A stretch of DNA of 64,000 nucleotides, from positions 62,001 to 126,000 of the forward strand of contig DASXEH010000088.1 in the NCBI GenBank assembly GCA_036490215.1. The letters run 5' to 3'. Source of the DNA: JASHSH01 sp036490215 (GTDB lineage Bacteria > Pseudomonadota > Alphaproteobacteria > Rhodospirillales > Magnetospirillaceae). The notes under the pieces are model-generated. The model saw only the letters and a program-made list of their open reading frames with translations. It had not been told where the DNA came from and did no database searches. The position numbers and the translations under genes were made by a program. Positions 49,640 to 59,151 of the stretch are shown here, piece after piece (within the stretch, counting starts at the first letter, position 1; every line of letters begins with the position of its first letter).

Positions 49640-51910
49640 ATGATTTGGGTGGAGAACCGGTTCGTGGGTCCGAATTCGCCGATCGATGCACGTACGGTGA
49701 TGCTTGTTCACCTGCCGATTCTGCTCTTGCTGGCAGCGCTGTTCGCTGCGATCTGGCGACAGAATATCGGTGGGCGCCAAGCGCTCCTTTGGTCGTTGGG
49801 TCATGCGGCCGTCGCCGGCGGGCTGCTGTTCAGCAATCTCCGCGAGTTCCTGCCGCCTATCATATCTGCGGGGTTGGGCTTTGCTCTGCTGCAAACCGGC
49901 ATGGCGCTGACGGCCTGGGGTGTTTGCATCGATGTGGGATGGCGCTTTCCCGGGCGAGCCGTCCTGCTGTTCTTGAGTGTGATCCAAGTCGCGCAGATTT
50001 ACTTTCTCCTCGTCGATCCCGATACGCGGATGCGCGTCATCCTCGGTGCCGTTACGGTTTTCGTTCTGGCGTCGGTGGGCTCGATCATTCTGGCCATGGA
50101 TTGGCGACCCTACCGCCGTTTGCCGAGCCGGTTCACCATGTGCTGCCTCGGCCTTGTCGCGCTGGCCCATGGCACACGGCTGATCGGCGCATTGCAATCA
50201 ACCAACCAGGATTTTGCCGGCCCCCCGAACCAAGCGAATTTTTCGTTCGGCGCACAACTGTTCGTCAGCCTCTTGGCCTCGCTCGGGCTGGGCGTGGGGT
50301 TGCTCTGGCTGCGCCTGACCGATTGGCATCGCACTGTTGCCAACGAGATCGAGGAACGCCGCCGTTCGGAAGCGGCGCTGGCGGTGGCCAAGGATGCCGC
50401 CGAGGTCGCGGCGCAAGCCAAAAGCCGCTTCCTGGCCAGCGTCACCCACGACATCCGCACGCCGATGAGCGCGATCATCGGCCTGTCACGCCTGCTGGCG
50501 CGAACCAGCCTCGATGACCGCCAAAACACGCATGTCTCGCGCATCAGTACGGCGGCAACCACGCTGCTCGAATTGATCGAAGGGGTTCTCGACGCGGCGC
50601 GGATCGAGGCCGGCACGATGAGCGTCGAGGCCCGCAACTTCGATCTCAGCGACGTGCTGTTGCGCGTCGATACGATCGCGCGTGTCCAAGCCGAGGCGAA
50701 GGGGTTGACCCTGGCCGTTATTCCCGCCCGCGACGTGCCGATGACGTTGCAGGGCGATCCCGTGCGCCTGGGGCAGGTTCTGCTCAACATCGTCGGCAAT
50801 GCGGTCAAATTCACCGAGGCCGGTGAGGTCACCCTGTCGGTCGGCACGGTCCGGCAGGATCTGGATTCCGTCGAGTTGCGCTTCATCATTCACGATACCG
50901 GGCCGGGCATCGCTGCGCGCGAACTGCCCCGTATTTTCGAGCCCTTCCGCCAAGGACAAAATGTCGGAGCCGGAAAAAGCGGCGCGGGATTGGGGCTGAG
51001 CATCGCAAGACAGCTTTTGGAGATGATGGGCGGCAGCATCCATGTGCGAAGCGTGCAGGGTTTAGGCAGCACCTTCACCGTCGATCTGCCGTTCCGTCTG
51101 GCACCTTTTGTGTCGCCAGCAATCGATGTGCCGATGTCCGTCCGTATCGACGGGGTGCGCATCCTTGTAGCCGAAGACGACGAGATCAATCGCGAGGTCG
51201 CCGGCGAAATCCTGACCGAGGCGGGCGCCGTCGTCGAGATGGTGGCGACCGGTCGGGCGGCGGTGGATCGCCTGCTTGTCGATGGCGTTTCGTTCGACGC
51301 GGTGCTGATGGATGTGCGCATGCCCGAAATGGACGGCATGGCCGCCACCGAACGCATTCGCGCCATCTATTCCGCCAAACTGCTGCCGATCATCGCCGTC
51401 ACCGCCCATGCATTCGACGAGGAGCGCGACGCCTGCGTGATGGTCGGCATGACCGACTTCGTCACCAAGCCGATCGAGCCGGCGCGTCTTCTGATGGCTC
51501 TGGCGCGGGCCCTTCCGTCCCGCGTCACACTGGTCGATGTTCAACCGACCCTGCTGCCGCTGCCACCGATGATCCCGGGTTTCGATATCGCCGGAACGCT
51601 CGGACGGTTCTGCGGAAATACCTCGACCGTGCAGCGGCTTTTGACTAGGTTCTCGACCCGCTTCGCCGAGGCGCAGGCATCGTTGCATGAAGCCGTCAAC
51701 GAAGGCCGGCTCGACGATGCGTGCGCCTGGGTTCATGGTTTTCGCGGCGCGGCGGCGACCCTTGGTGCCGTGATCCTGACCACGCAGGCGGCAAAGCTCG
51801 AAGCGGCTTTGCGTGCTGGAGATCAAGCTCTCGTGCCTGAAGAGATTGCGGCGCTGACACGAGAGATGGAAACGGCCGCAAACGAACTTAAGGTACACGG
51901 ATTTTCATGA
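49640..51910 (+). CDS. Hybrid sensor histidine kinase (7-span sensor, HK, receiver, Hpt)
   Basis: The 756-aa protein has about seven N-terminal membrane spans (residues 18-225). A linker coiled coil follows (230-262), then the kinase H-box FLASVTHDIRTPMSAIIG (His270), N-box LLNIVGNAVKFTEAG (Asn387) and G-boxes (DTGPGI, GAGLGLSIA). The C-terminal receiver has Asp558 in LMDVRMPEMDG and Lys610 in VTKP, and the Hpt domain has His699 in WVHGFRGAAATLGA. This is a full four-step phosphorelay protein. The ATG at 49640 is preferred over the TTG at 49619. It overlaps the next regulator gene by four bases. The ligand is unknown. Confidence 0.86.
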   Translation: MIWVENRFVGPNSPIDARTVMLVHLPILLLLAALFAAIWRQNIGGRQALLWSLGHAAVAGGLLFSNLREFLPPIISAGLGFALLQTGMALTAWGVCIDVGWRFPGRAVLLFLSVIQVAQIYFLLVDPDTRMRVILGAVTVFVLASVGSIILAMDWRPYRRLPSRFTMCCLGLVALAHGTRLIGALQSTNQDFAGPPNQANFSFGAQLFVSLLASLGLGVGLLWLRLTDWHRTVANEIEERRRSEAALAVAKDAAEVAAQAKSRFLASVTHDIRTPMSAIIGLSRLLARTSLDDRQNTHVSRISTAATTLLELIEGVLDAARIEAGTMSVEARNFDLSDVLLRVDTIARVQAEAKGLTLAVIPARDVPMTLQGDPVRLGQVLLNIVGNAVKFTEAGEVTLSVGTVRQDLDSVELRFIIHDTGPGIAARELPRIFEPFRQGQNVGAGKSGAGLGLSIARQLLEMMGGSIHVRSVQGLGSTFTVDLPFRLAPFVSPAIDVPMSVRIDGVRILVAEDDEINREVAGEILTEAGAVVEMVATGRAAVDRLLVDGVSFDAVLMDVRMPEMDGMAATERIRAIYSAKLLPIIAVTAHAFDEERDACVMVGMTDFVTKPIEPARLLMALARALPSRVTLVDVQPTLLPLPPMIPGFDIAGTLGRFCGNTSTVQRLLTRFSTRFAEAQASLHEAVNEGRLDDACAWVHGFRGAAATLGAVILTTQAAKLEAALRAGDQALVPEEIAALTREMETAANELKVHGFS

Positions 51911-52641
51911 CTGACTCCTTTGCAAACCACCCGGTCACGGCGCTGATGGTTGAAGACCAGAGCGACTTGCGGGCCGCGATCGAGGCCGCTCTCTCGATGT
52001 TCGGCATCAAGGTAAGTGGTGTCGGCAGCGCCGCGGAGTTCCGCAGCAATCTGCGCGCCCATCGCTTCGACCTGACGATCGTCGATCTCGGGCTGCCCGA
52101 TAGCGACGGCCTATCCCTCGTGCGCGAATTGACCGAGACGCCCGACGGGCCGGGCGTCATCATCTTGACGGCGGCGAGCGAAACCGAAGATCGGATCAAG
52201 GGCTTCGCCTCCGGCGCGGACCTGTATTTCACCAAGCCCGTGGACTGCCGCGAATTGGCGGTGGCCGGTATTCGCTTGGCGCAGCGGCTTCGCAAGGCGC
52301 CGTCTTTCGATCCGCCGGCGGCTTCGGCGCAGCGGGCAACTGCGAGTTGGACGTTGCAGCCGGCGCGGTGGATGCTCGAATCGCCGGCCGGCATCGCCGT
52401 CAATCTGACCACCAAGGAAATGGCATTCATGGAGACACTGGCTTCGGCCAATGCGACCGTGGAGCGCAGCCAGATTCTCCTGCGGCTCGGCTACCAGGAT
52501 GACGACGGCGGCAATCGCAGCCTCGACGCTCTGGTGCGCCGCCTGCGCATCAAGGCCGAGGAAGCGCTTGAAGGCGGCCTGCCGATCCGCACCGTTCACG
52601 GCATCGGTTATATCTTTTCCGCACCGCTGAAGAGCACCTGA
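51907..52641 (+). CDS. OmpR-type response regulator
   Basis: The 244-aa regulator has a receiver with Asp60 in DLTIVDLGLPDSDG, Thr near 90 in ILTAASE and Lys near 109 in YFTKPVD. A C-terminal winged-helix follows, with AVNLTTKEMAFMETLASANATVERSQILL, RSLDALVRRLRIKAE and RTVHGIGYIF. It overlaps the hybrid kinase gene by four bases, so the Hpt domain of that kinase is the probable phosphate donor. Its targets cannot be identified here. Confidence 0.88.
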   Translation: MTDSFANHPVTALMVEDQSDLRAAIEAALSMFGIKVSGVGSAAEFRSNLRAHRFDLTIVDLGLPDSDGLSLVRELTETPDGPGVIILTAASETEDRIKGFASGADLYFTKPVDCRELAVAGIRLAQRLRKAPSFDPPAASAQRATASWTLQPARWMLESPAGIAVNLTTKEMAFMETLASANATVERSQILLRLGYQDDDGGNRSLDALVRRLRIKAEEALEGGLPIRTVHGIGYIFSAPLKST

Positions 52642-52662
52642 GTCCGCCGACGGCCGCCGCCT

Positions 52663-54675
52663 TCACGGGGTCGTGCCCCCGGTCTGAAGTTCCGAATGCA
52701 TTTGCGGCTTCGGCTGCGGGCTTGGCGCCTGGCTCGGTGCTGGAATCTGTCCTTGCGCCTTGAATGCCAAGACATCGCGGATTCGCGCATCGCAATCCAC
52801 GTCTTTGGCCCCGCCGAAATCGGGCGTCGGGATCGGAATCATCCGGCCGAGATGAACGTCGGGCGAGCGCAGCTTACCTTCGACCATGATCGGCCCGTGC
52901 AGGTCCAGTACATCGAACTTCTTCGGGTCCGCCGTGATCTTGCTGTTGACGGCTTGCGTTCCGAGATTAGCCTGGCCATCGAAGTGCAGGACCGATCGTC
53001 GCGTGTCCATCAACGTATCCTTGAACGACACGACGCCTTTATCGAAGGCCAATTGACCTAGGGCACAACGGATCGGAATCTGGTTGTCGCCGGTCACGTA
53101 CACTACCAAAGCGTCGATGATCTCGAGCCCGGCCAAGCTCACCATGAGGTTGCTGACCGATCCATCGGTCATCCCCACGGCGATGGTGCCGCGCGCGGTG
53201 CCCATCACCTGCGCCAGCGATTTGCCATTGCCCGTCAGGTCGACGCGGCCCTGGATGCGGCCTTTGGTCGTGTCGAAAAAGCGCGACCCGCGGAAGAATG
53301 TGGCCAGTTCGATATTCTGAAGATCGAGCTTGGCCGTGACGGGAGGAACATCCGACCGCGCGTCGATGCCCAACTGGCCGGATACGGTGCCGGACCCCAG
53401 CGCGATTTTCAGCGGCTGCACCTGCGCCTGGCCATTGTTCACCTGCACCCGCGCGTTGATCGCAGTCACCGGCAGATAGTTGGGCGCAACCACATGCCGT
53501 GCGTCGAGCGTGACATCCATATTCATCGCGCGCAGATGCTCGGTGTGCAGCGGGACGTTGGGGAATAATTCGCCATTCGCCTCGAGCTTCTGCTCCGTCT
53601 TCTTTTGTTCGGACGAGACATTGGTGGTCCGCCCCGGCGCCGCGCCGACCAGGGGCGCCAGATCGGCAAAGGCCAGGTGATCGGAGACGAGGTTCGCCTT
53701 CAGCAATGTCGGCTTGGAATGCTGGTCGAGATCGATCTGGCCCGAAAGATCGCTATCGCCGGCATGCATGGTCATGTTGGTGATATGCCACATTCCGGGT
53801 TCGTGGTTGAGCTTGCCGGCAATCTTATAGGGCGGCGTGGGCGGACCCGGGATTCCGAGTAGCGGATAGATATTGGCCAGGTTCGAGCCCTGCAGCGTCA
53901 GCCGGATATCGGCCCCTTTGAACTGGAACGGGTCGTCCACCGTGCCCTTGGTCGTCAGATGCGTATCGGCATAGGTGACATCGAGATCGATCGGATAGGG
54001 CTTGTCGGTATCGCGCAGCATCAGGATCGAACCGCCGGTGAAGTGCAGCGCCAGCGGCTTCTTCTCGATGCTGCCTTTGAGGTCGAGTTTGGCTTGTGGC
54101 TGCCCGCCGGCCTGGCCCTGGGCGGTTTGGATCGTCCCGGCGATGTCGAGTTTGCGCTTGGCGTCGTGATAGGCGATGTGGCCGTCGTCGATCACGAGTT
54201 GGCCGATCAGCGGCGTCTCGCTGCGTTGCTGGGGTGCAGCCTGCTCAACGGCTGCGCCGGCGACCGGACTTTGCGCCGGAGTCCAGTTGTTCTCGTCCTT
54301 GTCGTTCTGCTCGAGATCGATATCCGGCTTCTGCAGATGAACCTGCGGGAAGACGAGATCGCCATGCAACAGCGGCTTGGCGAGAAGATCGAACTCGACC
54401 GTATCCGCTTTGAACATGTGATCGCTCTTCGTCCAATCGGCATTGGCGATCTGAACATCGTCGAGGCGAACGTGAATCGCTTTGGTCGCCTGATCCCAGT
54501 CGAGGCCGATGTGACCAAGTTGGGTCTTACGGCCGGAATAGGCACTGGCCTGGGTCTCGGCCATCGATCGCAAATAGGAGGAATGGAGGAAGATCACGGC
54601 GCCGATACAGGCCAGCCCGATGATCAGCACCAGTGTGCCAAGGGACCAGGCGATGATTTTGAGCGCACGTCTCAC
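52663..54675 (-). CDS. AsmA family protein under stress-promoter control
   Basis: The 670-aa protein has an N-terminal membrane span (RRALKIIAWSLGTLVLIIGLACIGAVIFL) and a long AsmA repeat region with IHVRLDDVQIANADW, FDLLAKPLLHGDLVFPQVHLQKP and the C-terminal AsmA domain (LQNIELATFFRGSRFFDTTKGRIQGRVDLTGNGKSLAQVMGTARG...). AsmA proteins are thought to bridge inner and outer membrane for lipid transport. The frame is open to an ATG at 54753, but a perfect EcfG promoter at 54725-54749 lies within that part. The GTG at 54675, with GGAGCGGGA upstream, is therefore the better start. Confidence 0.8.
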   Translation of the reverse strand: MRRALKIIAWSLGTLVLIIGLACIGAVIFLHSSYLRSMAETQASAYSGRKTQLGHIGLDWDQATKAIHVRLDDVQIANADWTKSDHMFKADTVEFDLLAKPLLHGDLVFPQVHLQKPDIDLEQNDKDENNWTPAQSPVAGAAVEQAAPQQRSETPLIGQLVIDDGHIAYHDAKRKLDIAGTIQTAQGQAGGQPQAKLDLKGSIEKKPLALHFTGGSILMLRDTDKPYPIDLDVTYADTHLTTKGTVDDPFQFKGADIRLTLQGSNLANIYPLLGIPGPPTPPYKIAGKLNHEPGMWHITNMTMHAGDSDLSGQIDLDQHSKPTLLKANLVSDHLAFADLAPLVGAAPGRTTNVSSEQKKTEQKLEANGELFPNVPLHTEHLRAMNMDVTLDARHVVAPNYLPVTAINARVQVNNGQAQVQPLKIALGSGTVSGQLGIDARSDVPPVTAKLDLQNIELATFFRGSRFFDTTKGRIQGRVDLTGNGKSLAQVMGTARGTIAVGMTDGSVSNLMVSLAGLEIIDALVVYVTGDNQIPIRCALGQLAFDKGVVSFKDTLMDTRRSVLHFDGQANLGTQAVNSKITADPKKFDVLDLHGPIMVEGKLRSPDVHLGRMIPIPTPDFGGAKDVDCDARIRDVLAFKAQGQIPAPSQAPSPQPKPQMHSELQTGGTTP

Positions 54676-54724
54676 GATTCCCGCTCCGGTGGCTTCGGGT
54701 TTGCGAAGCCCTTTGATGAAAGTG

Positions 54725-54749
54725 AACGCCCGGCGATGCACCCCGTTCC
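54725..54749 (-). promoter_or_regulatory. EcfG-type stress promoter for the AsmA gene
   Basis: On the minus strand GGAAC (54749-54745), 16-base spacer, CGTT (54728-54725), back to back with the plus-strand promoter at 54780-54805. Confidence 0.8.
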
Positions 54750-54779
54750 GCAAACGGCGTCAAATCTTTGCGCAACCGG

Positions 54780-54805
54780 GGAACGTCAGGCCGTCGATAA
54801 CCGTT
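54780..54805 (+). promoter_or_regulatory. EcfG-type stress promoter for the DUF2934 gene
   Basis: GGAAC (54780-54784), 17-base spacer, CGTT (54802-54805), 33 bases before the ATG at 54839. Confidence 0.82.
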
Positions 54806-54838
54806 TCATCCGAATATGGCGGAAAAAGGAGACGGACA

Positions 54839-55243
54839 ATGGCGCCAGAGGGAAGCATGAGCAGCCACAAGGCTCTGAAGCGGAAGACGAAGGAGATCGA
54901 TACGAGCGATCAGTCGGCGGTGGACATCGCTTCAGCCGACAGCATGGATGCGAGCGACCCGCCGTCGTTCACACCCAGCACTGCGGGTGGTCCGTCGGCG
55001 CGGCCTGATCAGCCGTCCGGCAGCCGCGAGGAACGCGTGCGGGACAAGGCGTATCAGATCTGGCAGTCGGAAGGCTGGCCACATGGGCGCCACGAAGCTC
55101 ATTGGTCGATGGCCGAAGCCCATGTCACGGCCGAAGAGCGGCATGAGGAAACGACCGAATTGCGGGCCGATGCGCCTGAGTCCACCACGCAGGAGTCTTC
55201 CGCTCAGCCGCCCAAACGCCGCACGCGGCGCAAGAGCGCCTGA
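54839..55243 (+). CDS. DUF2934 protein, probable general-stress protein
   Basis: The 134-aa protein contains the DUF2934 core RVRDKAYQIWQSEGWPHGRHEAHW followed by WSMAEAHV. Around it are disordered, charged segments ending in a basic tail (PKRRTRRKSA). DUF2934 proteins are small cytoplasmic proteins of unknown action, common in rhizobial-type bacteria. AGGAGAC precedes the ATG at 54839, and a second ATG at 54857 is possible. The perfect EcfG promoter marks it as a stress gene divergent from AsmA. It converges with dctM, 9 bases away. Confidence 0.82.
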   Translation: MAPEGSMSSHKALKRKTKEIDTSDQSAVDIASADSMDASDPPSFTPSTAGGPSARPDQPSGSREERVRDKAYQIWQSEGWPHGRHEAHWSMAEAHVTAEERHEETTELRADAPESTTQESSAQPPKRRTRRKSA

Positions 55244-55252
55244 GGCTGAGCG

Positions 55253-56542
55253 TTAGAGACCCAACACGCGCGGCAACCAGAGGGAGATCGCCGGGAAATA
55301 GGTCACCAGCATCAACACGGTGAACATCACCGCGTAGAACGGCCAGATTTTCTTCATGACCTGTTCGATGGTGACCTTACCCACGGCGCAACCGACAAAC
55401 AGGATCGACCCCACCGGCGGGTGGCACAGCCCGATGCCGAGATTGAGCATCATGATCATGCCGAAGTGAACCGGGCTCACGCCGAAATTCATCATCACCG
55501 GCAGCAGGATCGGCGTGCAGATCAGGATCGAGGGCGCCATATCGAGCAGGCAGCCCAGCACCAGAAGCATCACGTTGATCAGCATCAGGATCACGTTCTT
55601 GTCGCTGGAGATCGACAGGAAGAACGCTGTGATCTTGGCCGGCATCTGCGTCATCGCCATCACATAGCCAACGCTCGACGCACAGGCGATCAGGGTCAGC
55701 ACCATCGCCACCGTGCGCAGCGTGTTGTGAATCAGCGCCGGCAGGTCTTTCCAGCGATAGTCGCGGTAGATGAACATCGTGACGAAAAAGGCCCAGACGC
55801 AGGCGACCGCGCCGGCTTCGATCGCGGTGAACACACCGCCGAGAATGCCGCCTAGGATGATGCCCAAGGTCACCAGGCCCCAGAGCGCATCGATGGTGAT
55901 CTTGACCGCATCCTTCAGCGGCACGCGCTGGCCCTGCGGGTGCTTGTCGCGATAGGCGATGATCAGGCAGAGGATGACCAGCGACACGCCGAGCAGCAGG
56001 CCCGGCACCACACCCGCCATGAACAGGCTGATGATCGAGATCGCGCCGCCGGTCGCCAGCGAATAGATCACCGCGTTATGACTGGGCGGCACGAGCAGCG
56101 CTTGCACCGAAGCCGAGATCGTCACATTGGTGGCGAAGACGCGCGGAAAACCCGAGCGCTCCATTTGCGGGATCATCACCGAACCGATGGCCGAGGTATC
56201 GGCCACCGCCGAGCCGGAAATGCCGCTGAGGAAGGTGGTCGCCAAAATGTTGACGGCCGACAGGCCGCCACGCACGCGCGTGAAGCCGACCAGAACATCG
56301 GCGAAGGCCACCATGCGCCGCGCCATGCCGCCCTCGGCCATGATCGCACCGGCCAGCACGAAGAAGGGAATGGTCAGCATCGCCACTTTGCTGACGCCAT
56401 CGGAAATCTTCAGCATCACCGCTTCGAGCGGCAGGCCGATCCAGAACGCGCCGGCGATCGAGGCCAGCGCTAGCGAATAGGCGATCGGCACGCCGATGGC
56501 GAAACACACGAACATCGTCACCAGAAGGACTGCGATTTCCAT
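55253..56542 (-). CDS. dctM: TRAP transporter large permease (DctM)
   Basis: The 429-aa protein has about 12 spans and DctM/TRAP-T large-subunit motifs: FVLAGAIMAEGGMARRMVAFADVLVGFTRVRGGLSAVNILATTFLSGISGSAVADTSAIGSVMIPQMERSGFPR, DMAPSILICTPILLPVMMNFGVSPVHFGMIMMLNLGIGLCHPPVG. It imports dicarboxylates or other small acids using a Na+/H+ gradient with DctQ and DctP. It is last of the three-gene operon. Confidence 0.93.
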   Translation of the reverse strand: MEIAVLLVTMFVCFAIGVPIAYSLALASIAGAFWIGLPLEAVMLKISDGVSKVAMLTIPFFVLAGAIMAEGGMARRMVAFADVLVGFTRVRGGLSAVNILATTFLSGISGSAVADTSAIGSVMIPQMERSGFPRVFATNVTISASVQALLVPPSHNAVIYSLATGGAISIISLFMAGVVPGLLLGVSLVILCLIIAYRDKHPQGQRVPLKDAVKITIDALWGLVTLGIILGGILGGVFTAIEAGAVACVWAFFVTMFIYRDYRWKDLPALIHNTLRTVAMVLTLIACASSVGYVMAMTQMPAKITAFFLSISSDKNVILMLINVMLLVLGCLLDMAPSILICTPILLPVMMNFGVSPVHFGMIMMLNLGIGLCHPPVGSILFVGCAVGKVTIEQVMKKIWPFYAVMFTVLMLVTYFPAISLWLPRVLGL

Positions 56543-56567
56543 GTTCGTTTCGCCTTAGTTGGCCGCC

Positions 56568-57086
56568 TTAGTGCGAGACCCGGTTGATCACTGCTTCGGC
56601 GCGCTCGGGCACAGGCGGCGGGCCGATCAGGATGCGTTCGACGACGAACAGAAAGAGGAACGCGCCGCCGATCGGGATTGGCAGATAGGTGACGCCCACC
56701 GAAAGCGTCGGAAACGAGGGGATCGTGTTGCCCCAGGTGGTATCGACCAGATTGATGCCGTAGATCACCATGAACACGGCCATCGCGCCCACCAGCAGCT
56801 CGGCGATCAGATTGGTCAACCGTTGCAGCAGGGCCGGCAGCATCAGCACGAAGAACGAAATGTTCATATGCAGCCGCCGGCGATAGCACGACGCCGCGCC
56901 GATGAAGGTGAGCACGATGGTCAGCAGCACGGCCGTCGGCTCGGGCCACGATGCCGCGCGGTTGATCACATAGCGCGTGTATACCGCCCAGGGAATCACC
57001 GCCGAGATCAGAACCAGCGCGACCCCGGCGATAATGATGCAGGCGAGGTACAGTGCATCCATCGCCCTGCGGTACGCGGCCGCCAT
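56568..57086 (-). CDS. dctQ: TRAP transporter small permease (DctQ)
   Basis: The 172-aa protein has four spans, starting with LYLACIIIAGVALVLISAVIPWAVYTRYV and including FIGAASCYRRRLHMNISFFVLMLPALLQRLTNLIAELLVGAM, a DctQ family landmark. It pairs with the DctM subunit, 25 bases apart. The ATG at 57086 is used; 'MDALYL' a few residues later is an alternative. Confidence 0.9.
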   Translation of the reverse strand: MAAAYRRAMDALYLACIIIAGVALVLISAVIPWAVYTRYVINRAASWPEPTAVLLTIVLTFIGAASCYRRRLHMNISFFVLMLPALLQRLTNLIAELLVGAMAVFMVIYGINLVDTTWGNTIPSFPTLSVGVTYLPIPIGGAFLFLFVVERILIGPPPVPERAEAVINRVSH

Positions 57087-57096
57087 GGCGGCGCGC

Positions 57097-58104
57097 TCAC
57101 TGCACCGCTTGGATGCGCTTCACCAGATCGGCGTATTTCGGGCCGTATTTGTCCCAGACCGGCTTCACCGCGTCCTGGAACGCTTTCTTGTCGGCGTCGG
57201 AGACCTGCGTGATCTGCACGCCGGCGGCGGTAGCCTTTTCCATCGCCGACTTCTCATAGGCGGCCCAGAGGACGCGTTCCTCGGCTTGCGCTTCGCGCGC
57301 CAGTTTCTGGATCAGGGCCTGATCGTCCTTGGAGAGTTTCTCCCAGGCCCGCTTCGAGAACACCAGGATCTCGGGCAGGATCAGATGTTCGTCGAGGGTG
57401 AAATACTTCGCCACCTGATAGTGATTGTCGAAGACGAAGCTGGGCGGGTTGTTCTCGGCGCCGTCGACCACACCGGTCTGCAGCGCAGCGAACACCTGAT
57501 CATAACCCATCGCCACGCCATTGCCGCCCATATCGTTCGCCATGTCGACGAACATCGGGTTGCCCATCACGCGGAATTTGAGGCCTTTGAGATCGGCCAG
57601 CGTCTTGATCGGGTGCTTAGTGTTGTAGAAGCTGCGCGCGCCCGAATCCATCCAGCACAGCCCGATCAGATTCGCCTTGGGATCATTGGTGACCTTGTCG
57701 AGCAGCTCCTGCCCGATCGGGCCGTCCAGCACATGCTGCTCCTGCTGCGTGTTGCGGAACACATAGGGCAGGCTGAAGACATTGAGATCGTCGACGACGG
57801 GGCCGAGCGCGCCGACGCTGACGCGTGCCATCTGGATCGCGCCCAACTGCGTCTGCTCGATCGCTTCCTTCTCGCCGCCGAGCTGCATCGACGCGAACAT
57901 CTGTACGGTGAGGCGGCCATTGGTCGCCTGCGCGAGCTTCTTCCCGAGATTCTCGACGGCGACGACGGTGGGGTAGCCAGCCGGATGAACATCCGACACT
58001 TTGAAGGCGATCTTGTCGTCGGCGAAGGCCGGCGATCCGAAACCCGGGGCAACTCCGGCGAGCACCGCAAAGGCACCCAAAAGCAGCATCGTGCGGCGCT
58101 TCAT
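57097..58104 (-). CDS. dctP: TRAP transporter solute-binding protein (DctP)
   Basis: The 335-aa periplasmic protein has a signal peptide (MKRRTMLLLGAFAVLAGVAPGFGSPAFADD) and the DctP fold: IAFKVSDVHPAGYPTVVAVENLGKKLAQATNGRLTVQMFASMQLGGEKEAIEQTQLGAIQM, and the conserved ligand Arg in LKGLKFRVMGNPMF, with QTGVVDGAENNPPSF. The ligand is likely a carboxylate bound by that Arg; its identity is unknown. It is first in the dctPQM operon. Confidence 0.92.
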   Translation of the reverse strand: MKRRTMLLLGAFAVLAGVAPGFGSPAFADDKIAFKVSDVHPAGYPTVVAVENLGKKLAQATNGRLTVQMFASMQLGGEKEAIEQTQLGAIQMARVSVGALGPVVDDLNVFSLPYVFRNTQQEQHVLDGPIGQELLDKVTNDPKANLIGLCWMDSGARSFYNTKHPIKTLADLKGLKFRVMGNPMFVDMANDMGGNGVAMGYDQVFAALQTGVVDGAENNPPSFVFDNHYQVAKYFTLDEHLILPEILVFSKRAWEKLSKDDQALIQKLAREAQAEERVLWAAYEKSAMEKATAAGVQITQVSDADKKAFQDAVKPVWDKYGPKYADLVKRIQAVQ

Positions 58105-58299
58105 TGTCTTCCTCCCGTTGTGGGCCGGGGCTTTGCTTCCGCCCGGATTCGGGGCGCATCCGAGTATCGGTGTGCACCCATACGGCCTTATGTATTTTAA
58201 TCGTACTTTTATAGGATGTTTATAGACGCCCGGAAGACTGTCAAGCGACGGTCGTCGTCCGTCACACGCTTTACGGCGAATTACCGCGAAAAGTATCCG

Positions 58300-59145
58300 C
58301 TACGGTGACGTACTCCAGGCCAGCACGTCATAGGGGCGACGGCTTTGCGGCGCGAAGTCGATCACGGCCGAGCGCGTATAGCTTGCCGCTTTGCAATGTG
58401 CGCGCGCGATCACGGTGACGACACCCGAATCGGCCCATGAGAAATACGATACTGCCGCCGCGAGGCTGGGAAAATCCTGCAAGGGCCCGATGCCCGCCGG
58501 CAATTGCGCGCGCAGGCGCAGATAGCCGGTCACATCGGATGGATCGACGCCCGGGATAGAGCGCAGCACCGCTTCCGGCGCGGTAGCAGGATTGATGCCC
58601 GCCCGCCCGGTATAGGCGGTGGTGAAAGGCTTGAGCCGGTTGGCGATGTCGGCATCGATGGTCGCATGCAGCGGGCTATCGTTGTCGTCGCTCGTGTCGG
58701 GTGTGCTGTCTTTGGTGGCGCGGATCGCCATGATTGCGGCAACCAGAGTGTCCGTGGTCGATCCGTTGACGCCGATCGTTCTCATGAGACTGCCGATCAG
58801 CTGCGGATCGGCGTAGCGCAGATCAACCTTTCCGCCTTCGTCCTGTGCCGCGATATCCACCGTCTCGCCGCCGATCGCGATCTGGTGAACGACGCCGTCG
58901 CCCCGCCATGAGTCGGCGGTTTCTTTATCGAGCCGCTGTGCAACACCCCACCACACGCCGCCATCGGCGGCGGCCTGCGCCTGGGCCGCGTCGATGACAT
59001 TGCGCGCGATGGCCAGATCGGATCGGCTCACGGCGGTGACGCCGACCGCGATCGCCGCAAGAATGGCCAGCGTCCAGATCACCATCAGCAGCGCGAAGCC
59101 TCTTTCGTTCCGCGCCGCTCCGGATTGTGATTCTGCCCGCGCCAT
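58300..59145 (-). CDS. gspK: Type II secretion minor pseudopilin GspK
   Basis: The 281-aa protein has the prepilin-type start RGFALLMVIWTLAILAAIAVGVTAV (cleavage after Gly with Phe+1), and GspK traits: EGGKVDLRYADPQL, AGINPATAPEAVLRSIPGVDPSDV and RSAVIDF. It caps the pseudopilus with GspI and GspJ. It lies after gspD, six bases beyond its stop; in most systems it follows gspJ. Confidence 0.86.
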   Translation of the reverse strand: MARAESQSGAARNERGFALLMVIWTLAILAAIAVGVTAVSRSDLAIARNVIDAAQAQAAADGGVWWGVAQRLDKETADSWRGDGVVHQIAIGGETVDIAAQDEGGKVDLRYADPQLIGSLMRTIGVNGSTTDTLVAAIMAIRATKDSTPDTSDDNDSPLHATIDADIANRLKPFTTAYTGRAGINPATAPEAVLRSIPGVDPSDVTGYLRLRAQLPAGIGPLQDFPSLAAAVSYFSWADSGVVTVIARAHCKAASYTRSAVIDFAPQSRRPYDVLAWSTSP

Positions 59146-59151
59146 GGCCCG

